A stretch of DNA of 64,000 nt from Cornus controversa (Eukaryota > Streptophyta > Magnoliopsida > Cornales > Cornaceae), in NCBI GenBank assembly GCA_026545225.1, contig CM048849.1:6536041-6600040 (forward strand), written 5' to 3'. The position numbers and the translations under genes were made by a program. The notes below the pieces were generated by a model. It saw nothing but the letters and a program-made list of their open reading frames with translations, did no database searches and was not told the origin of the DNA. Shown here one piece after another: positions 46,112-58,375 of this stretch (its first letter is position 1; every line of letters begins with the position of its first letter).

Positions 46112-46490
46112 TGGGGTAAAATACACTAACCTCCCTTGAGATTTGGCCTAATTACACCCGGCATCAAACTAATAGATTTTGTTACAATGACCTCCCCTAA
46201 GGTTTGCTCTATTAGACAAATACCCCCCTCCATCCAAAATTCTGTTAGTTTTTTCAAAAAAATTATGGTAAATTACAATGACCAACCCTGAGGTTTAACC
46301 TAATTACATCCGACATGAAACTAATTGATTTTGCTATAAAGACCTCCCCTGTAACAGAAATGAACTAACCGATGTTAACTTTTGGGTGAAATGTCTATTC
46401 TACCCTTAATATTATATTAATATAAAAATTTAAATATTTGTATATATATAATGACATTTTTGTCCATCTAATATAATAATATTTACTATA
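46112..46490 (+). repeat. Left terminal inverted repeat
   Basis: Pairs with 54,125-54,497 through GGGTGAAATGTCTATTCTAC and ATCTAATATAATAATATTTA segments, with small indels. Confidence 0.8.
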
Positions 46491-46692
46491 TTGTATATAT
46501 AGTGAATATTATTATACATATGTGTGTGTGCGTGCACAACCCCAACTGCCATCATCACACCCATCGACACCACACCAAGATCACTGCCATGGCACATACC
46601 AGACCCATCACCCATGGCTGACATGCTGTGAACCACCACTAGCCGAGCCACCATGAGCCACCACAACTATTGTGCACAACCCCAGCTGCCAT

Positions 46693-47710
46693 TGTAGAGA
46701 CCGTGACCAATTTTGGCCGGTTTTGTATTTTCGCACTATAATTGCCATAAATGAATTTTGAGTGATGTTTAACATGTTTCGAGTGTGGGAAACATGTTTG
46801 AGAAGTATTTTAAGGGTTTTGATAAGTTTTCGGGAGATTTGGAGAAGTTTGACTTTTTGGTCAAACCGGGGCCCAGGATGCAACTCAAGTGGGCTTGGGA
46901 ATTGAAATTTTATTTAAAAATATTTATTTTTGGGAATGGCTGAGATGAAATGTTTAGAGAGTAGAGGAAGTGATTTCGAGACCGTAGGAGTTTTCGAAAT
47001 CGAAAAAGGAGTCCGAGAAGGTACGTTAAGTGGCCAGGGGCATTTTAGTCTTTTTACAAGCCCTAGATATTTTAAATATCACGCTTCTTTCTCTCTCTAA
47101 TACTATCCATCTTCATAGCTCTCCCTTCTCTCTACATTTCGGACCCGTTCGGCTTGGATTCAAGACTTGCCGAAGGAGGGAGATACGTAGGGGACGGTTA
47201 GGGCTTCCCTTTGAACCGATCAAAGTGGTGGTTCGGCAAGATAGACATCACTGGAATTTTGGTGAAGTGCTTGGAAGGTCTTCATTTTTGAGGTAGGGGT
47301 TCTTCTTCTCTTCTAATTGTCAATTCTAGGGGGTGAAGAAGAGAGGTGTAGGTTGTGTTTCACATTCTTTAGGATGGTGAGAGGTGTGAAAAGTTATGTT
47401 TTCTTCTTCTCTAGAGTCCTATCTTTTCACAATTGTGTATATTGTGTTGGTGGTAGCATGTGGGTTTAAAGTGTGTGAGTGTAAGAAATTGATACATAGA
47501 CATTATGTGCTCAATTTGGCATACATGTGAAAAAAATGTGTGCCAAGTGTCATATAAGTGATTATATGTGGGAATGTGGTTGTTGAATGTATGTTTAGTT
47601 CTATGTACTAAGATTATGCATTGAACGTAGCATGAGTAAAATATGCTAATTTTAAAGTTGTATGCATATGAGATGATATATGCATGTGTTATTCATATGT
47701 GGGTTTACAG
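46693..47710 (+). repeat. 5' LTR of element M, truncated
   Basis: It starts TGTAGAGACCGTGACC and aligns with 52,515-53,550 of the 3' LTR. It ends at a TTACAG shared by the LTR and by the protease segment to which it is joined. Confidence 0.88.
47066..47080 (+). promoter_or_regulatory. LTR core promoter of M
   Basis: GATATTTTAAATATC, a perfect inverted repeat around one base with a TATA-like centre, followed by a CT-rich tract. Repeated at 52,888-52,902. Confidence 0.55.
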
Positions 47711-50700
47711 GGGACTAGTCAGCAGTCGCGGGGCCATGTGTTCACGCTTGCTCCGGTAGAGGATGTACCGGGACCGTTAGTGATTCGTGTGTGAGTGTGA
47801 CTCAAAAATATATCAATTTAAAAATTTCCACACTTCGCAATAGAACGAATTCCTTGCAGAATAGGGCTATCGAAAGGAAGGGGTATCGTACCTCAGGGAT
47901 TATGGTCTGATCAGTTGGAATACGAAATTAATTCTAATTAAATTTATAAGAAAGAATTCTGATTTTTAAACTAATTAAAAAGATAAAATAAAATAAATCA
48001 AAGTAAATAATATAATGAAGATAATATGAGAGAAATGTAGGGTGTTTGACTTCACCACTAACTCCACAATCAATGGTCAATTGAATCAACTATAGGGGAA
48101 TTACATCATGCATAAGTGGTGTTGGTGGCTACAAGCTCACCTTCATCCGTCAAGAAGATAACATATGATTAAGGCTAAGCCATGGACTATCTTCGATTGG
48201 CATGGGCCATCTGCCTAACTACTCTAATCTAGGGTGCAGTATGGTTCATCTTCTCTAGGCATAATCCATCAAAGCTCATAACAATATATTCAGTGATTAC
48301 CATTGTGTAACAATCTCTCTCATGATCACAGAAAACAAAAGAGATTGAGTTTAATAACAACAACTAAATATCTAAGACAAGATAAGAAATCATTGAGATT
48401 GAATTTACAAGACTTTTATTACTCAATTCTATAATAAGAATCCTCTGAATTACACAATCTATGCATGTATATAAAATTCCCCAATAATTAAAACAATCAA
48501 ACCATTGATGCTTTGTTAGGGCTACATCAAAACCCTAGTGGATGAACTAGCCACTCATGATAGAAGAAGAAGTTTCAACTGTTGAGGAAGAAGGCATCAT
48601 CTTCATGAATTATGCGTATGACTTCGTTCTCCAATGGCTCTGCAAATATGTTTCTGTTCTCTTCTCAGCCCTCTCAGACTCTCCAATCTCTCTGTTAATC
48701 TCTGTCAAAAATCTCCCCTCAATTCAGCCTCTAAGTCTTTACTTTATTCCCCAAGAGAATACACCAAAGTCCTAATCCAATTAGGAATAAATTAGGGTTT
48801 CCCGCAGCACTAATCAGGTGGGTTTTTCCTGCTGACTTCGGCCCAACTTTTGACCCACTAGAAGTCCGATTTACGGAATTTTCATGAAATACAAAAGTGT
48901 GCAGAATCAAATTTCGTTCAACCTTTTGCGAGGATTATGTTGATTTGAGGCTCGGAAATAAGACTTCTAGTCCGTTTTCCAAAATGGGATTAAGATTGTA
49001 TTATGCGCAGATTTGGGCTTCAGGCCCGAAACCTTCTTAAGCAGTTGTAATTCTCTTGGACCTCTTTCTTGGGCTGATTTGAGTTAAAATAAATGGTTGA
49101 GTGAATCTCCTTGATGTAGGCTTCATCTCACCATCTTGGATGTCTTCTTTCAAAGCCCAAAAGCTTGGTTTTAACTGAAATAATCATTAAGGCCTTGAAA
49201 ATACTATAAACACTAAAACAAAGTAAAATCACAAAATAATCTATCACTAAGAGAATAAAATACATAAGTTAAGAGGCTAGAATGCGTAACATTCAACGCC
49301 GATCAGTCAGTGGTCAGAGGTATTTTCCTGGTTTCTAGCTCGTGGGCTAGGGTGTTGATAGATTATGGTACATCACATTCATTCATATCTGTTACATTTG
49401 CTTGTGCCTTAAGGCTTAGGGTGTCATCACTAGAGTCACCATTGTCCATTGATACATCGGTTGGGGGTAGGGTTACCCTGGATAGAGTGTGTCGGTGTTG
49501 CGAGATCGAGGTTGCTGGGCGTTGACTAGTGTTCGACTTTGTGTTACTAGCCATGACCACTTTCAATGTCATTCTAGGCATGGATTGGCTATCTACATTT
49601 AGAGCCACGATTGATTATCTCCATAGGAGAGTGACAGTGTGCACACCCGAGGGTGATTGCTTTTATTTTTTGGCAGAGCGGGATGATTTCTACGTTCCGT
49701 CTCTACTTGGTTCCGGTGTGTGGAACGGGGTTGGATATTTCCTAGCTAGCTTGTTAGCTGAGGAAGATGAAGTTGTGACTAGTGGAGGATTTCCACCGGT
49801 GGTTAGAGAGTTTGTGGATGTGTTTCCGGGGGACTTGACAGAGTTACCTCCGATGAGAGATGTTGTGTTTAGCATTGATCTTGCTCCTAGTACCGCGCCT
49901 ATCACTATGGCACCGTACCGGATTGCACCGGCAGAGTTGATGGAGTTGAAAGATCAATTCCAAGAATTGTTGGATAAGGGATTTGTACGACCTAGTACAT
50001 CGCCTTGGGGAGGTCCGGTCCTATTTGCTAAAAAGAAGGACGAATCTTTACGGTTATGCATAGACTACCGTAAGTTAAACCAAGCAACGATTAAGAACAT
50101 GTATCCTTTGCCAAGGATAGATGACTTGTTTGATCAGCTTAAGGGTTTGACTTGTTTTTCGAAGATCGACTTGAGGTAGAGGTATTACCAGTTGAGGGTA
50201 AGGGAAGGGGACATTGAGAGAGCACCGTTTGTATGCCAAATTCAAAAAATGTGAATTTTGGCTAACGGAGGTGAAGTTCCTAGGACACGTGGTGTCGAAA
50301 GGAGGAGTATCAGTAGACCCTTCCAAGATTGAAGCGGTAATGGATTGGGAGAGGCCTAAGAATGTATTCGAGATACGTAGCTTCTTGGGATTGGCAGGAT
50401 ATTACTGGTGTTTCGTGAAGGACTTTTCGAAGTTAGCAGCGTCGATGACCAAGCTTAATCGTAAAGGAGTTAAGTTTTAGTGGAACGAGGCTTGCGAGCA
50501 TTCCTTTATGGAATTGAAGCGTAGATTGACTAGTGCTCCAATCATGATTATTCCCGAGCGCGGTTTGTGTTATGTCATCTACTGTGATGCTTCACGAGAT
50601 GGTTTGGGATGTGTGTTGATGCAGACCGAGAGGATTGTTACATATGGTTCCCGACAGTTAAAGATCCACGAGCAGAATTACCCGACTCATGACTTGGAGT

Positions 50701-52467
50701 TAGCGGCGGTAATTTTTGCTTTAAAAACGTGGAGGCATTATCTCTACGGAGAGAAATTTGAGGTTTTCTCCGATCATAAGAGCTTGAAGTACCTTTTTAC
50801 ACAAAAGAACTTGAATATGAGACAGAGGAGATGGGTTGAATACATGGAAGACTACAACTTTAATCTTCAGTATCACCCGGGGAAAGCTAATGTGGTTGCC
50901 GATGCATTGAGTAGGAAATCACATGGCACTTTGGCTAGCATTGCTATTCGTGAACGAAAGATGATGGAAGACATCTCAAAAATGGGATTGTGCTTCAGTG
51001 AGAGCGATGGACATGCCACTTTGTTCACACTCATAGCGCAACCAACTCTAGTGGGTAGGGTGGTTGAGGAGCAGAGGCATGACACAGAGTTAGAGAGCAT
51101 TCGTAGTCAGATTACAGGTGGCAAGGCAGTGGAGGAATGGGTTATCCATTCAGACGGAGGTCTGAGGTTCAGAGGCAGAATGGCTATTCCTTTGGCTTGT
51201 AGGGATAAGGTCCTGAGGGAGTTTCATAGCTCCAGACTTGCAGTACATCCCGGTGGTACCAAGATGTACCACAACCTTCGTAGACAGTGTTGGTGGAAGG
51301 GCATAAAAAAGGACATCGCACAGTTTGTGGTAAGGTGCCTCACTTGTCAACAAGTGAAGGCCGAGCATTAGAGAACAACAGGTTTGTTACAGCCTTTACC
51401 GATAGCTAAGTGGAAGTGGGAACACGTCACTATGGAATTTGTGACGGGGTTACCTGGGACGAGGAAGAGTCATGATGCAGTTTGGGTCATTGTGGATAGG
51501 TTGACCAAGGTGGCTCATTTTCTCCCTATTCGAGTGATAGATGATGTGGATACTCTTAGTCGATTGTATATTGATCAGATTGTGAGACTGTATGGAGTGC
51601 CAATTTCATTGTGTCTGATAGAGATCCGAGATTCATGTCACGATTTTGGCAGAGTTTTCAGGCTGCACTTGATACGGACCTCCATTTCAGTATGGCTTTC
51701 CATCCCCAGACAGATGGTCAGTCGGAGCGTACTATACAGATTTTGGAGGATATGCTTAGAGCATGTGCACTTGATTTTCGAGGCAGTTGGGAGGATCACC
51801 TTCCATTGGTGGAGTTTACATACAATAATAGCTACCAAGCTAGTATTGAGATGGTCCATTTGAGGCCTTGTATGGTAGACCTTGTAGGTCACTAGTTTGT
51901 TAGACAGAGGTCGGTGAGGCTTTGGGGCCTGATATAGTTAGAGAGACTACAGAAAAAATTAAGATTATACGGCAGCGTTTGCTTACGGCTCAGAGTCGTC
52001 AGAAAAGCTATGCTGACAAAAGGCGGAGGCCTTTGGCATTTGAGGTGGGGGACCATGTCTTCTTGAAGGTCTCACCACGACGGGATTTGATGAGGTTTGG
52101 GCATAGTGGTAAACTAGCCCCACGGTTTATCAGTCCATTCGAGATATTGGATCGTATGGGTGAGGTTGCATACCGCTTGGCATTGCCACCGTAATTGTCG
52201 AGTGTGCATAATACTTTCCACGTTTCGATGTTGAGAAAGTATGAGCCGGATCCTTCATATGTGTTAGATTGGACAGATCTTGAGGTGGAGGAGGATTTAT
52301 CTTACGAGGAGAGACCAGTACAGGTTTTGGATGCTAGGAAGCAAGTGCTTCGGGGCAAGACTATTCCATTGGTTAAAGTTATTTGGAGGCATCACGGAGT
52401 CGAGGAGGCTACATGGGAGCGAGAACAAGAAGTTCACTCAAAATATCCTGAGTTATTTTCCACTTAA
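47711..52467 (+). pseudogene. pol: pol pseudogene of element M (protease to chromodomain), split by a solo LTR
   Basis: The protease starts GTSQQSRGHVFTLAPVEDVP, is interrupted at 47,780 and continues at 49,306 as [20 protein letters not shown]. The active-site DSGAS has become DYGTS. Reverse transcriptase is readable to [10 protein letters not shown], then a deletion of about 250 bases near 50,215 removes the segment with the FVDD catalytic box. RNase H residues are kept ([32 protein letters not shown]). The integrase zinc finger is intact ([19 protein letters not shown]). The first core aspartate is replaced by glutamate (TMEFVTGLP), while SDRD and DGQSERTI are kept. The GPF motif is now SPFEILD. 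A chromodomain ends at 52,467 (LSYEERPVQVLDARKQ). There are four stops and at least three frame changes. It is a dead copy in at least four independent ways. Confidence 0.9.
47781..49305 (-). mobile_element. Solo LTR (1525 bp), Athila-like, reversed, in M protease
   Basis: TGATTCGTG to CGCCGATCA, flanked by GTTAG (47,776-47,780) and GTCAG (49,306-49,310), a 5-bp duplication with one mismatch, with the protease frame continuing across. Its reverse complement starts TGATCGGCGTTGAATGTTAC, similar to the Athila LTR start of E (TGATAAGTGTTCAATTCTAT). Near its other end it has CCCTGAGGTACGATACC, comparable to CTCGTGGGATCGATACC of E. The small open frame at 48,557-48,775 shows no domain. A distinct Athila or Tat subfamily is likely. 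Confidence 0.78.
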
Positions 52468-52501
52468 GGTATGTTTCTATTTTTGGGGACAAAATTCCCT
52501 T

Positions 52502-52514
52502 AAGGAGGGGAGGT
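52502..52514 (+). other. Polypurine tract of element M
   Basis: AAGGAGGGGAGGT before TGTAGAGACC. Confidence 0.88.
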
Positions 52515-54106
52515 TGTAGAGACCGTGACCAATTTTGGCCGGTTTTGCATTTTCGCACTATAATTGCCATATATGCATTTTGAGTGATGCTTAACATGTT
52601 TCAAGTGTGGGAAACAAGTTTGGGAAGTGTTTTAAGGGTTTTGGAAAGTTTTCAGGAGATTTGGAAAAGTTTGACTTTTTCATCAAACCGGGGCCCGGGA
52701 TGCGACTTAAGTGGGCCCGGGAATCCAGAAAATTTCTAAAAATATTTATTTTTGGGAATGGCTGAGATGAAATGTTTAGAGAGTAGAGGAAGTGATTTCG
52801 AGACCGTAGGTGTTTTTGGAATCGAAAAAGGAGTCCGGGAAGGAACGTTAAGTGGCCGGGGACATTTTGGTCTTTTTACAAGCCCTAGATATTTTAAATA
52901 TCAGTGGCTGAGACTCCCAGTCATATCTCAAGCCTCTTTCTCTCTCTAAGACTATCCATCATCATAGCTCTCGCTTCTCTCCACATTTCGGGCCCGTTCA
53001 GCTTGGATTCAAGACTTGCCGAAGGAGGGAGATACGTAGGGGATGGCTAGGGTTTCCCTTTGAACTGATCAAAGTGGTCGTTCGGCAAGATAGACATCGC
53101 TGGAATTTTGGTGAAGTACTTAGAAGGTCTTCATTTTCGAGGTAGGGGTTCTTCTTTTCTTCTAATTGTCGATTCTAGGGTTTCGTGTGAAGAAGAGAGA
53201 TGTAGGTTGTGTTTCACATGCTTTAGGATGGTGAGAGGTGTGAAAAGTTATGTTTTCTTCTTATCTAGAGTCCTATCTTTTCACAATTGTGTATATTGTG
53301 TTGGTGGTAGCATGTGGGTTTAAAGTGTGTGAGTGTAAGAAATTGATACATAGGCATTATGTGCTCAATTTGGCGTATATGTGAAAAAAATGTGTGCCAA
53401 GTGTCATATATGTGATTATATGTGGGAATGTGGTTGTTGAATGCATGTTTAGTTCTATGTACTAAGATAATGCATTGAATGTAGCATGAGTAAAATATGT
53501 TAATTTTGAAGTTGTATGCATATGAGATGATATATGCATGTGTTATTCATATATGTGCTATATGTGGTGTGTGGTGGTGAGAAACATGCTTGTTACGTCT
53601 TTTTAGTATCAATGAGCATGAGTAGTGCATGAAAATAAAATGTCATGTATGGTTTTTTTTTAGTGTGGTTTTTTTTGAACTTGAGTACTTTTGGATCCTC
53701 TATCCAATGGTATAGGTCTCACTTTCAGATTCCAAACATAGTAAGTTTTGAGGCTTGAAAGTGAGTGATTCTCAAAGGTGTGGGCAAGTAAATTTCTACT
53801 AAGGTGTGTGATTCGATATAGGGCCCATGGGGATTGGTTAAGATGGAGTTGTATGCATTTATATGCAAGAATTGAGTTAAGCTTCTGTGGTGAATGAGGG
53901 TAATGAGGGTCTATTGGGCTAAATAGACAGTTTAACCTCCGGTTCTCCGAGAATTAGAAATCAGGGCATTATAGCTTGGTATCAAACCTTGATACTAATG
54001 CATGAGTGTAATTGAGATTGTTCACGGGGTTGAGCGAACGGGTTCACACTCGGGATTCGGGGTCGGTCCAGGGGAGTCCCGGCGGTCCGGGTTTCGGGGC
54101 GTGACA
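52515..54106 (+). repeat. 3' LTR of element M, internally shortened (1592 bp)
   Basis: TGTAGAGACCGTGACC to GGGGCGTGACA. Around 53,650 a T-rich run joins the promoter-side half to the distal module GAACTTGAGTACTTTTGG, so about 1.3 kb present in the C 5' LTR, including the CGGAGT array, the GCTCACCCC module and the palindromic array, is missing. Confidence 0.88.
52888..52902 (+). promoter_or_regulatory. Core promoter in the 3' LTR of M
   Basis: GATATTTTAAATATC followed by AGTGGCTGAGACTCCCAG and a CT-rich tract. Confidence 0.5.
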
Positions 54107-54124
54107 GCCATGACCACCACCATG

Positions 54125-54497
54125 TAAATATTATTATATTAGATAGGCAAAAGTGTCATTTTATATATATAAATATTTTAATTTTTATATCAATATAATA
54201 TTAAGGGTTGAATAGACATTTCACCCAAAAGTTAACATCGGTTAGTTCATTTATGTTACAGGGGAGGTCTTTGTAGCAAAATCAATTGGTTTGATACCGG
54301 GTATAATTAGGCCAAACCTCAGGGGAGGTTAGTGTAATTTACCATAATTTTTTGACAAAACTAACAAAAATTTTGGACGGAGGGGGGTCTTTGTCTGACG
54401 GAGCAAACCTCAGGGGAGGTCATTGTAACAAAATTCATTAGTTTGATGTCTGGTGTAATTAGGCCAAATCTCAAGGGAGGTCAATGTATTTTACCCA
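54125..54497 (-). repeat. Right terminal inverted repeat
   Basis: Reverse-complement partner of 46,112-46,490. It contains the same duplicated GGGGAGGTC unit. Confidence 0.8.
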
Positions 54498-54521
54498 ATT
54501 TTTTGTTGTGCATATAGCAAA

Positions 54522-55700
54522 ATGCCACCAAAAAGAGTGCGACGTAGGGGTGCTGATGCTTCAAATGAGCCTATAGACGAAATGCAATTTATGCGCGATA
54601 TGGTAGATACCATGAAGCAAATGGCAAGGGAAGCAAAAGAAGAAGAGGTTCAGGCAGCACCTAGGATTGCCCTGAGCCGACAAATGGTTTCTATGAAAGG
54701 ATGTGTAAAGTTTAAATCGCATACTTTTAAAGATGGACGTGATCCATTAGTGGCAAAAAGTTTCATTGATCAAACTCATAAGCTTATGGTTGCTCTTGCA
54801 ATTGGTAATAACCTATGAGTGGGTGTGGTAGCACTTCATTCACAAGGGGAAGCAGATCAATGGTGGCAATTCATTTAAAATACCAACAACACCAATGCTA
54901 TGGATTGGGAGACTTTCAAGAGGTGTTATTTGTCAAGTTCTTTCTGGCTTCAGTAAAAGAGTGGATGAGGCAATAGTTTATGGAATTAGTCCAAAGGAAC
55001 ATGGATGTTATGGGGTACGAGACTAAGTTTACGTCATTTGCTCATTTTGCCCCGAAAATGAATAATGATGAAGAGTTGAGGGTGAAGAAGTTTTTGAAGG
55101 GGTTGAAGACCTTTATTAGGAAGAAGGTGTCCATCCTAGGTTTGTAAACCTATGATGAAGTTGTCGATAGAGCATTGGTGGCTAAAAAGGATGATAGAGA
55201 TATCGAAGGATATGGGACTCTAAGAATTCGGTGAGGAGTGCTGGAGCATCTTCGGGTAGTCTAGAGAGTAAGAGGCATAGAGAGGGCATGTCATGTTCTC
55301 AGGGGAAGCAGCAGGCTCGCACTGTTCCTTCATTGACTCTACCTACCAAATCTTTATGATCATCGGTAGTGTGTTATTGTTTCAAGCAGTCCAGCCACTA
55401 TCGCAATGGGTGCCCTCAAAGGTAAGCAAAGGCACCAGTGCCAGTAGGGGATAGGGTATGCTTCTATTGTAAGCAGCCCAGACATGTTAAGGCTAATTGT
55501 CCACTGAGACAGGGGGCACAAAATGGTTTATGGTCTCAACAGAGGTCCATACAAGCGACCACAGTTCAGTTTGGATTTATGGCATTACCACCACTTCAGC
55601 CAGCATTGTCAAGTCAGGGTCTCGGGTAGCAAGAGGACCTACACCTACTTCTAGTCAGCAGTTGGGTTTACAAAGGGGTAGTCAGCTAGGTCAACAGACT
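54522..55700 (+). pseudogene. gag: gag pseudogene of element H
   Basis: MPPKRVRRRGADASNEPIDE opens a frame of 98 residues into the capsid domain (DPLVAKSFIDQTHKLMVALA), ended by a TGA. Capsid motifs continue with stops and shifts (GEADQWWQFI, AMDWETFKR, MGYETKF as VMGYETKFTSF, RKKVSILGL). Two zinc knuckles lie at about 55,370-55,505: CYCFKQSSHYRNGC, where the second cysteine and the glycine are altered, and CFYCKQPRHVKANC, complete. The start is 18 bases after the right end of the TIR transposon, so that insertion separated the gag from its LTR promoter. It is closest to gag of C. Confidence 0.85.
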
Positions 55701-56289
55701 CAGGCTTGTGTTTTCACACTTGCCCAGGAAGAGGAGGTACCATGGCCGTTAGTGGTTAGAGGTATTTTCCTGGTTTCTATCTCATAGGATACGGTGTTGA
55801 TAGATTCAGATGCATCACATTCATTTATAATTGCTACATTTGCTTGTGCCTTGTGGCTGGAGGCATTATCACTGGAGTCACCTTTATCCATTAGTACGCC
55901 TATTGGGGGTAGAGTTACTATGGGTAGAGTGCATCGGTCTTTTGAGATTGAGGTAGCGAGACGTCGGCTAGTGTTTGAATTTGTGGTATTAGATATGACT
56001 GCTTTCAATGTCATTCTAGGTATGGATTAGTTGTTTACATTTAGAGCCACGATTGATTGTCTCCGTAGGAGAGTGATAGTGTACTCACCCGAGGTTGATT
56101 ATTTTTATTTTGTGGGAGAGTGGGATGATTTCTACGTTACATCATTGCTTAGTTTCAGTGTTTAGGACAAGGTTGGATATTTCCTAGCTAGTTTATTAGT
56201 CGAGGATGACAAGGTGGTGACTTGTGGAGGATTTCCACTAGTCATTTGTGAGTTTTTGGATGTGTTTCTGGGGGACATGATAGAGTTAC
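55701..56289 (+). pseudogene. Protease pseudogene of element H
   Basis: CVFTLAQEEEVPWPLVVRGIF leads to LIDSDASHSFI, where the active site DSG reads DSD. The frame continues as [18 protein letters not shown] and then degrades. It is cut at 56,289 by solo LTR F2 and continues for about 40 bases from 60,275 ([14 protein letters not shown], read with one ambiguity). Confidence 0.8.
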
Positions 56290-56700
56290 TGTAAGGACCG
56301 GAATTATTTTGACCGGTTCTGGGTAAATTTTGACCGAATTTATTTTTTTTTTGAATAAGTTAAATTCGGAACAAAGGTGGATATATATACATGGAATTGT
56401 ATATTTATAAAGAGATGGAGAAGATTTTGTACGGGAGATTATAATAACACCGGAGGATACATGTATATATATATGGGTATATATATTTATATAGGGGATA
56501 TATTTATATTAAATTATAAATATATCTATTAAGTACCTACATTATTATATATACACATAAAATTGTGTATATGTATGGGCTCATATGCAATTGTGAAGAA
56601 ATGTGGGTGCACATGTATGATTACAAGTATGTGTATAATGTGTGGTGTATAATAAGTAAGAAAAGAGGATAAGAAATGGGTGGAGAAGAAATGGTCAGCC

Positions 56701-56840
56701 GAGAGGAGAGAAGAAAGAAAAGAAAAAGAGAAAAGAAAGAGAAAAGAAGAAAAGAAAAAGAAAAGAAGAGAAGAAAGGGAAATCGGGGAGAGAAGGAGAA
56801 CCGAGAGAGATCGGGGAGAGAGAGAACTAAGAATGGAGGT
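56701..56840 (+). repeat. Long purine-rich tract in F2
   Basis: Same position and style as 41,880-42,028. Confidence 0.88.
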
Positions 56841-58163
56841 GATCCTAGCGCCGGCAGTAGGCCTTCGGTCTCCCGAAGGTGAGATCGGCTGGGTGGGGCT
56901 CCGGCAGCGGCTAGGCTGGCGGCCAAGGGGCTCGGTTTATACGGGTGATAGCAGCGACGGAGGTTTCGCGGCTGGGTTTTGTGGGTGGTTCACGGCGGCA
57001 GCGAGTGGTGGCCGGAGTTGCTGGGTTTTCAAACGGTGGAGACTCAGCTGGGGTTCTCAATGGTGGCTGATGATTTGACTGTGCGTGGGTGATCGGTTGG
57101 AGCAGTTGGAGGTCGTTCATGGGGTTATTCCGACGGTGGACCGTCGAGGAAGACAGAAGAAAAGACGGCTGTTCTGGTTTGCCGTTTCGACCGACGGTTG
57201 CGCGCTGGTTTTTGACAGTGGTTTCGACAGGTTTTAATTGGTTTTGGAGGTTAGTTCATGGGTGATGATGGTCACAGAACAGGGAGGGCTAGCATGATGG
57301 GGCTGGTTGGTGCTAACGGCTGTCCGTGGAGGTGACAGTCTGATGGTTGGAGTGATGGTATCGGTGAGAATTGGTTGGGACTCCACGGAATGGTGGGGTT
57401 GGGTTTGGCTGTAGTTGTGATGATACAGCTAGGTTTGGTTCACGATGGCTGACGGTTGGGTTTTGTGGTGGCTGTTTGGCAGCAGGAAGGAGCTCGGTTA
57501 GGGGCTGTTTGGTTCACCATTGGTCATGTTTTTGTCGGGCTCCCATGGCTGTAGTTCTTAGTTGAGTTTCGAGGTGAGGTGGGGCTATGTATGGTAGTTC
57601 ACATGTGAAGATGAGGGTCGGATTGGCTATGGTGTTCGTGGCGGTTTCAGCCGCCTATAGTGGCAGCCATAGTTGTAAAGTTTGAAAGGTGACAACTTAG
57701 TAGTGGAAATCGAATTGGTTTGGGTTTCAGTTGTAGCTGGGTTTTGGTTGGGCTTCACATGTTGATGCATGGTGGTGTGGATGGTATTTTCCAGCGAGGA
57801 GCACATGGTGGTGTGACTAGGTGGGTCGGCCGGTAGCTATGGCTGTTGGTGGCAATTCTATAAACCAAGTGAGTTGGTAATTGATGATATTTGAGCCTTG
57901 TTTGGACAGCCATGAATTTGGCTTGGTATTTGATCCCAAGTTAAATATGTATGTATGGGCTGCTAAATTGGGTTTGGGCAAATTGATTGGGTTGAAGATA
58001 GTTGTGATTATTCTTGGGCCTAATTAAATTGGACCAAGCATGGAAATTAAAAAGGAAAATGAAGTGGCCCGATAGAATTGTTCGTATGGACTTCGACACA
58101 GGACCGGGTCGAGCATGGAAATAGGCTGCTTTGCAGACGCAGGCACAGAAAAAGCGGGACCTA

Positions 58164-58183
58164 AGGCAAGTTGATTCTTGCCT
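58164..58183 (+). repeat. Conserved hairpin in F2
   Basis: AGGCAAG-ttgatt-CTTGCCT, identical to 43,075-43,094. Confidence 0.75.
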
Positions 58184-58344
58184 CTATCTCTATGTATATT
58201 TTAAATATGCTGATTAATTTTACATATGTTCTTAATTTAGTCATATGTGGCATTTGCATATATGTATGTGCGTATATATATATATATATAAAGGTGTTTA
58301 TATATATGTACGTGGGATGTGAGGATATATATATATGTGGATAG

Positions 58345-58375
<31 letters not shown>

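Larger units (their letters stand above)
46693..54106 (+). mobile_element. Element M: Tekay-like element with 5' deletion, TSD GCCAT
   Basis: GCCAT at 46,688-46,692 and 54,107-54,111 flank it. The 5' LTR is cut at about 47,710 and joined directly to the protease, so the LTR end, primer site and all of gag are gone. The 3' half of pol, polypurine tract and a shortened 3' LTR remain. A reversed Athila-like solo LTR sits in its protease. Confidence 0.92.
46112..54497. mobile_element. Long-TIR DNA transposon or large MITE (about 970 bp without insertion), split by element M
   Basis: The left end TGGGGTAAAATACACTAACC and the reverse complement of the right end TGGGTAAAATACATTGACC open inverted repeats of about 375 bases. 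Inside each arm a unit of about 150 bases with GACCTCCCCT and CTAATTACA motifs occurs twice. The centre has CCATCA/CCACCATGA runs and no transposase frame. Comparison with the uninterrupted leader of element C (reverse complement of about 18,361-18,400, AAAATTTTCTTGTTGTGC) shows the insertion site and suggests a degenerate duplication of about nine bases. The size and TIRs point to a non-autonomous Mutator-like element (inference). Confidence 0.78.
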
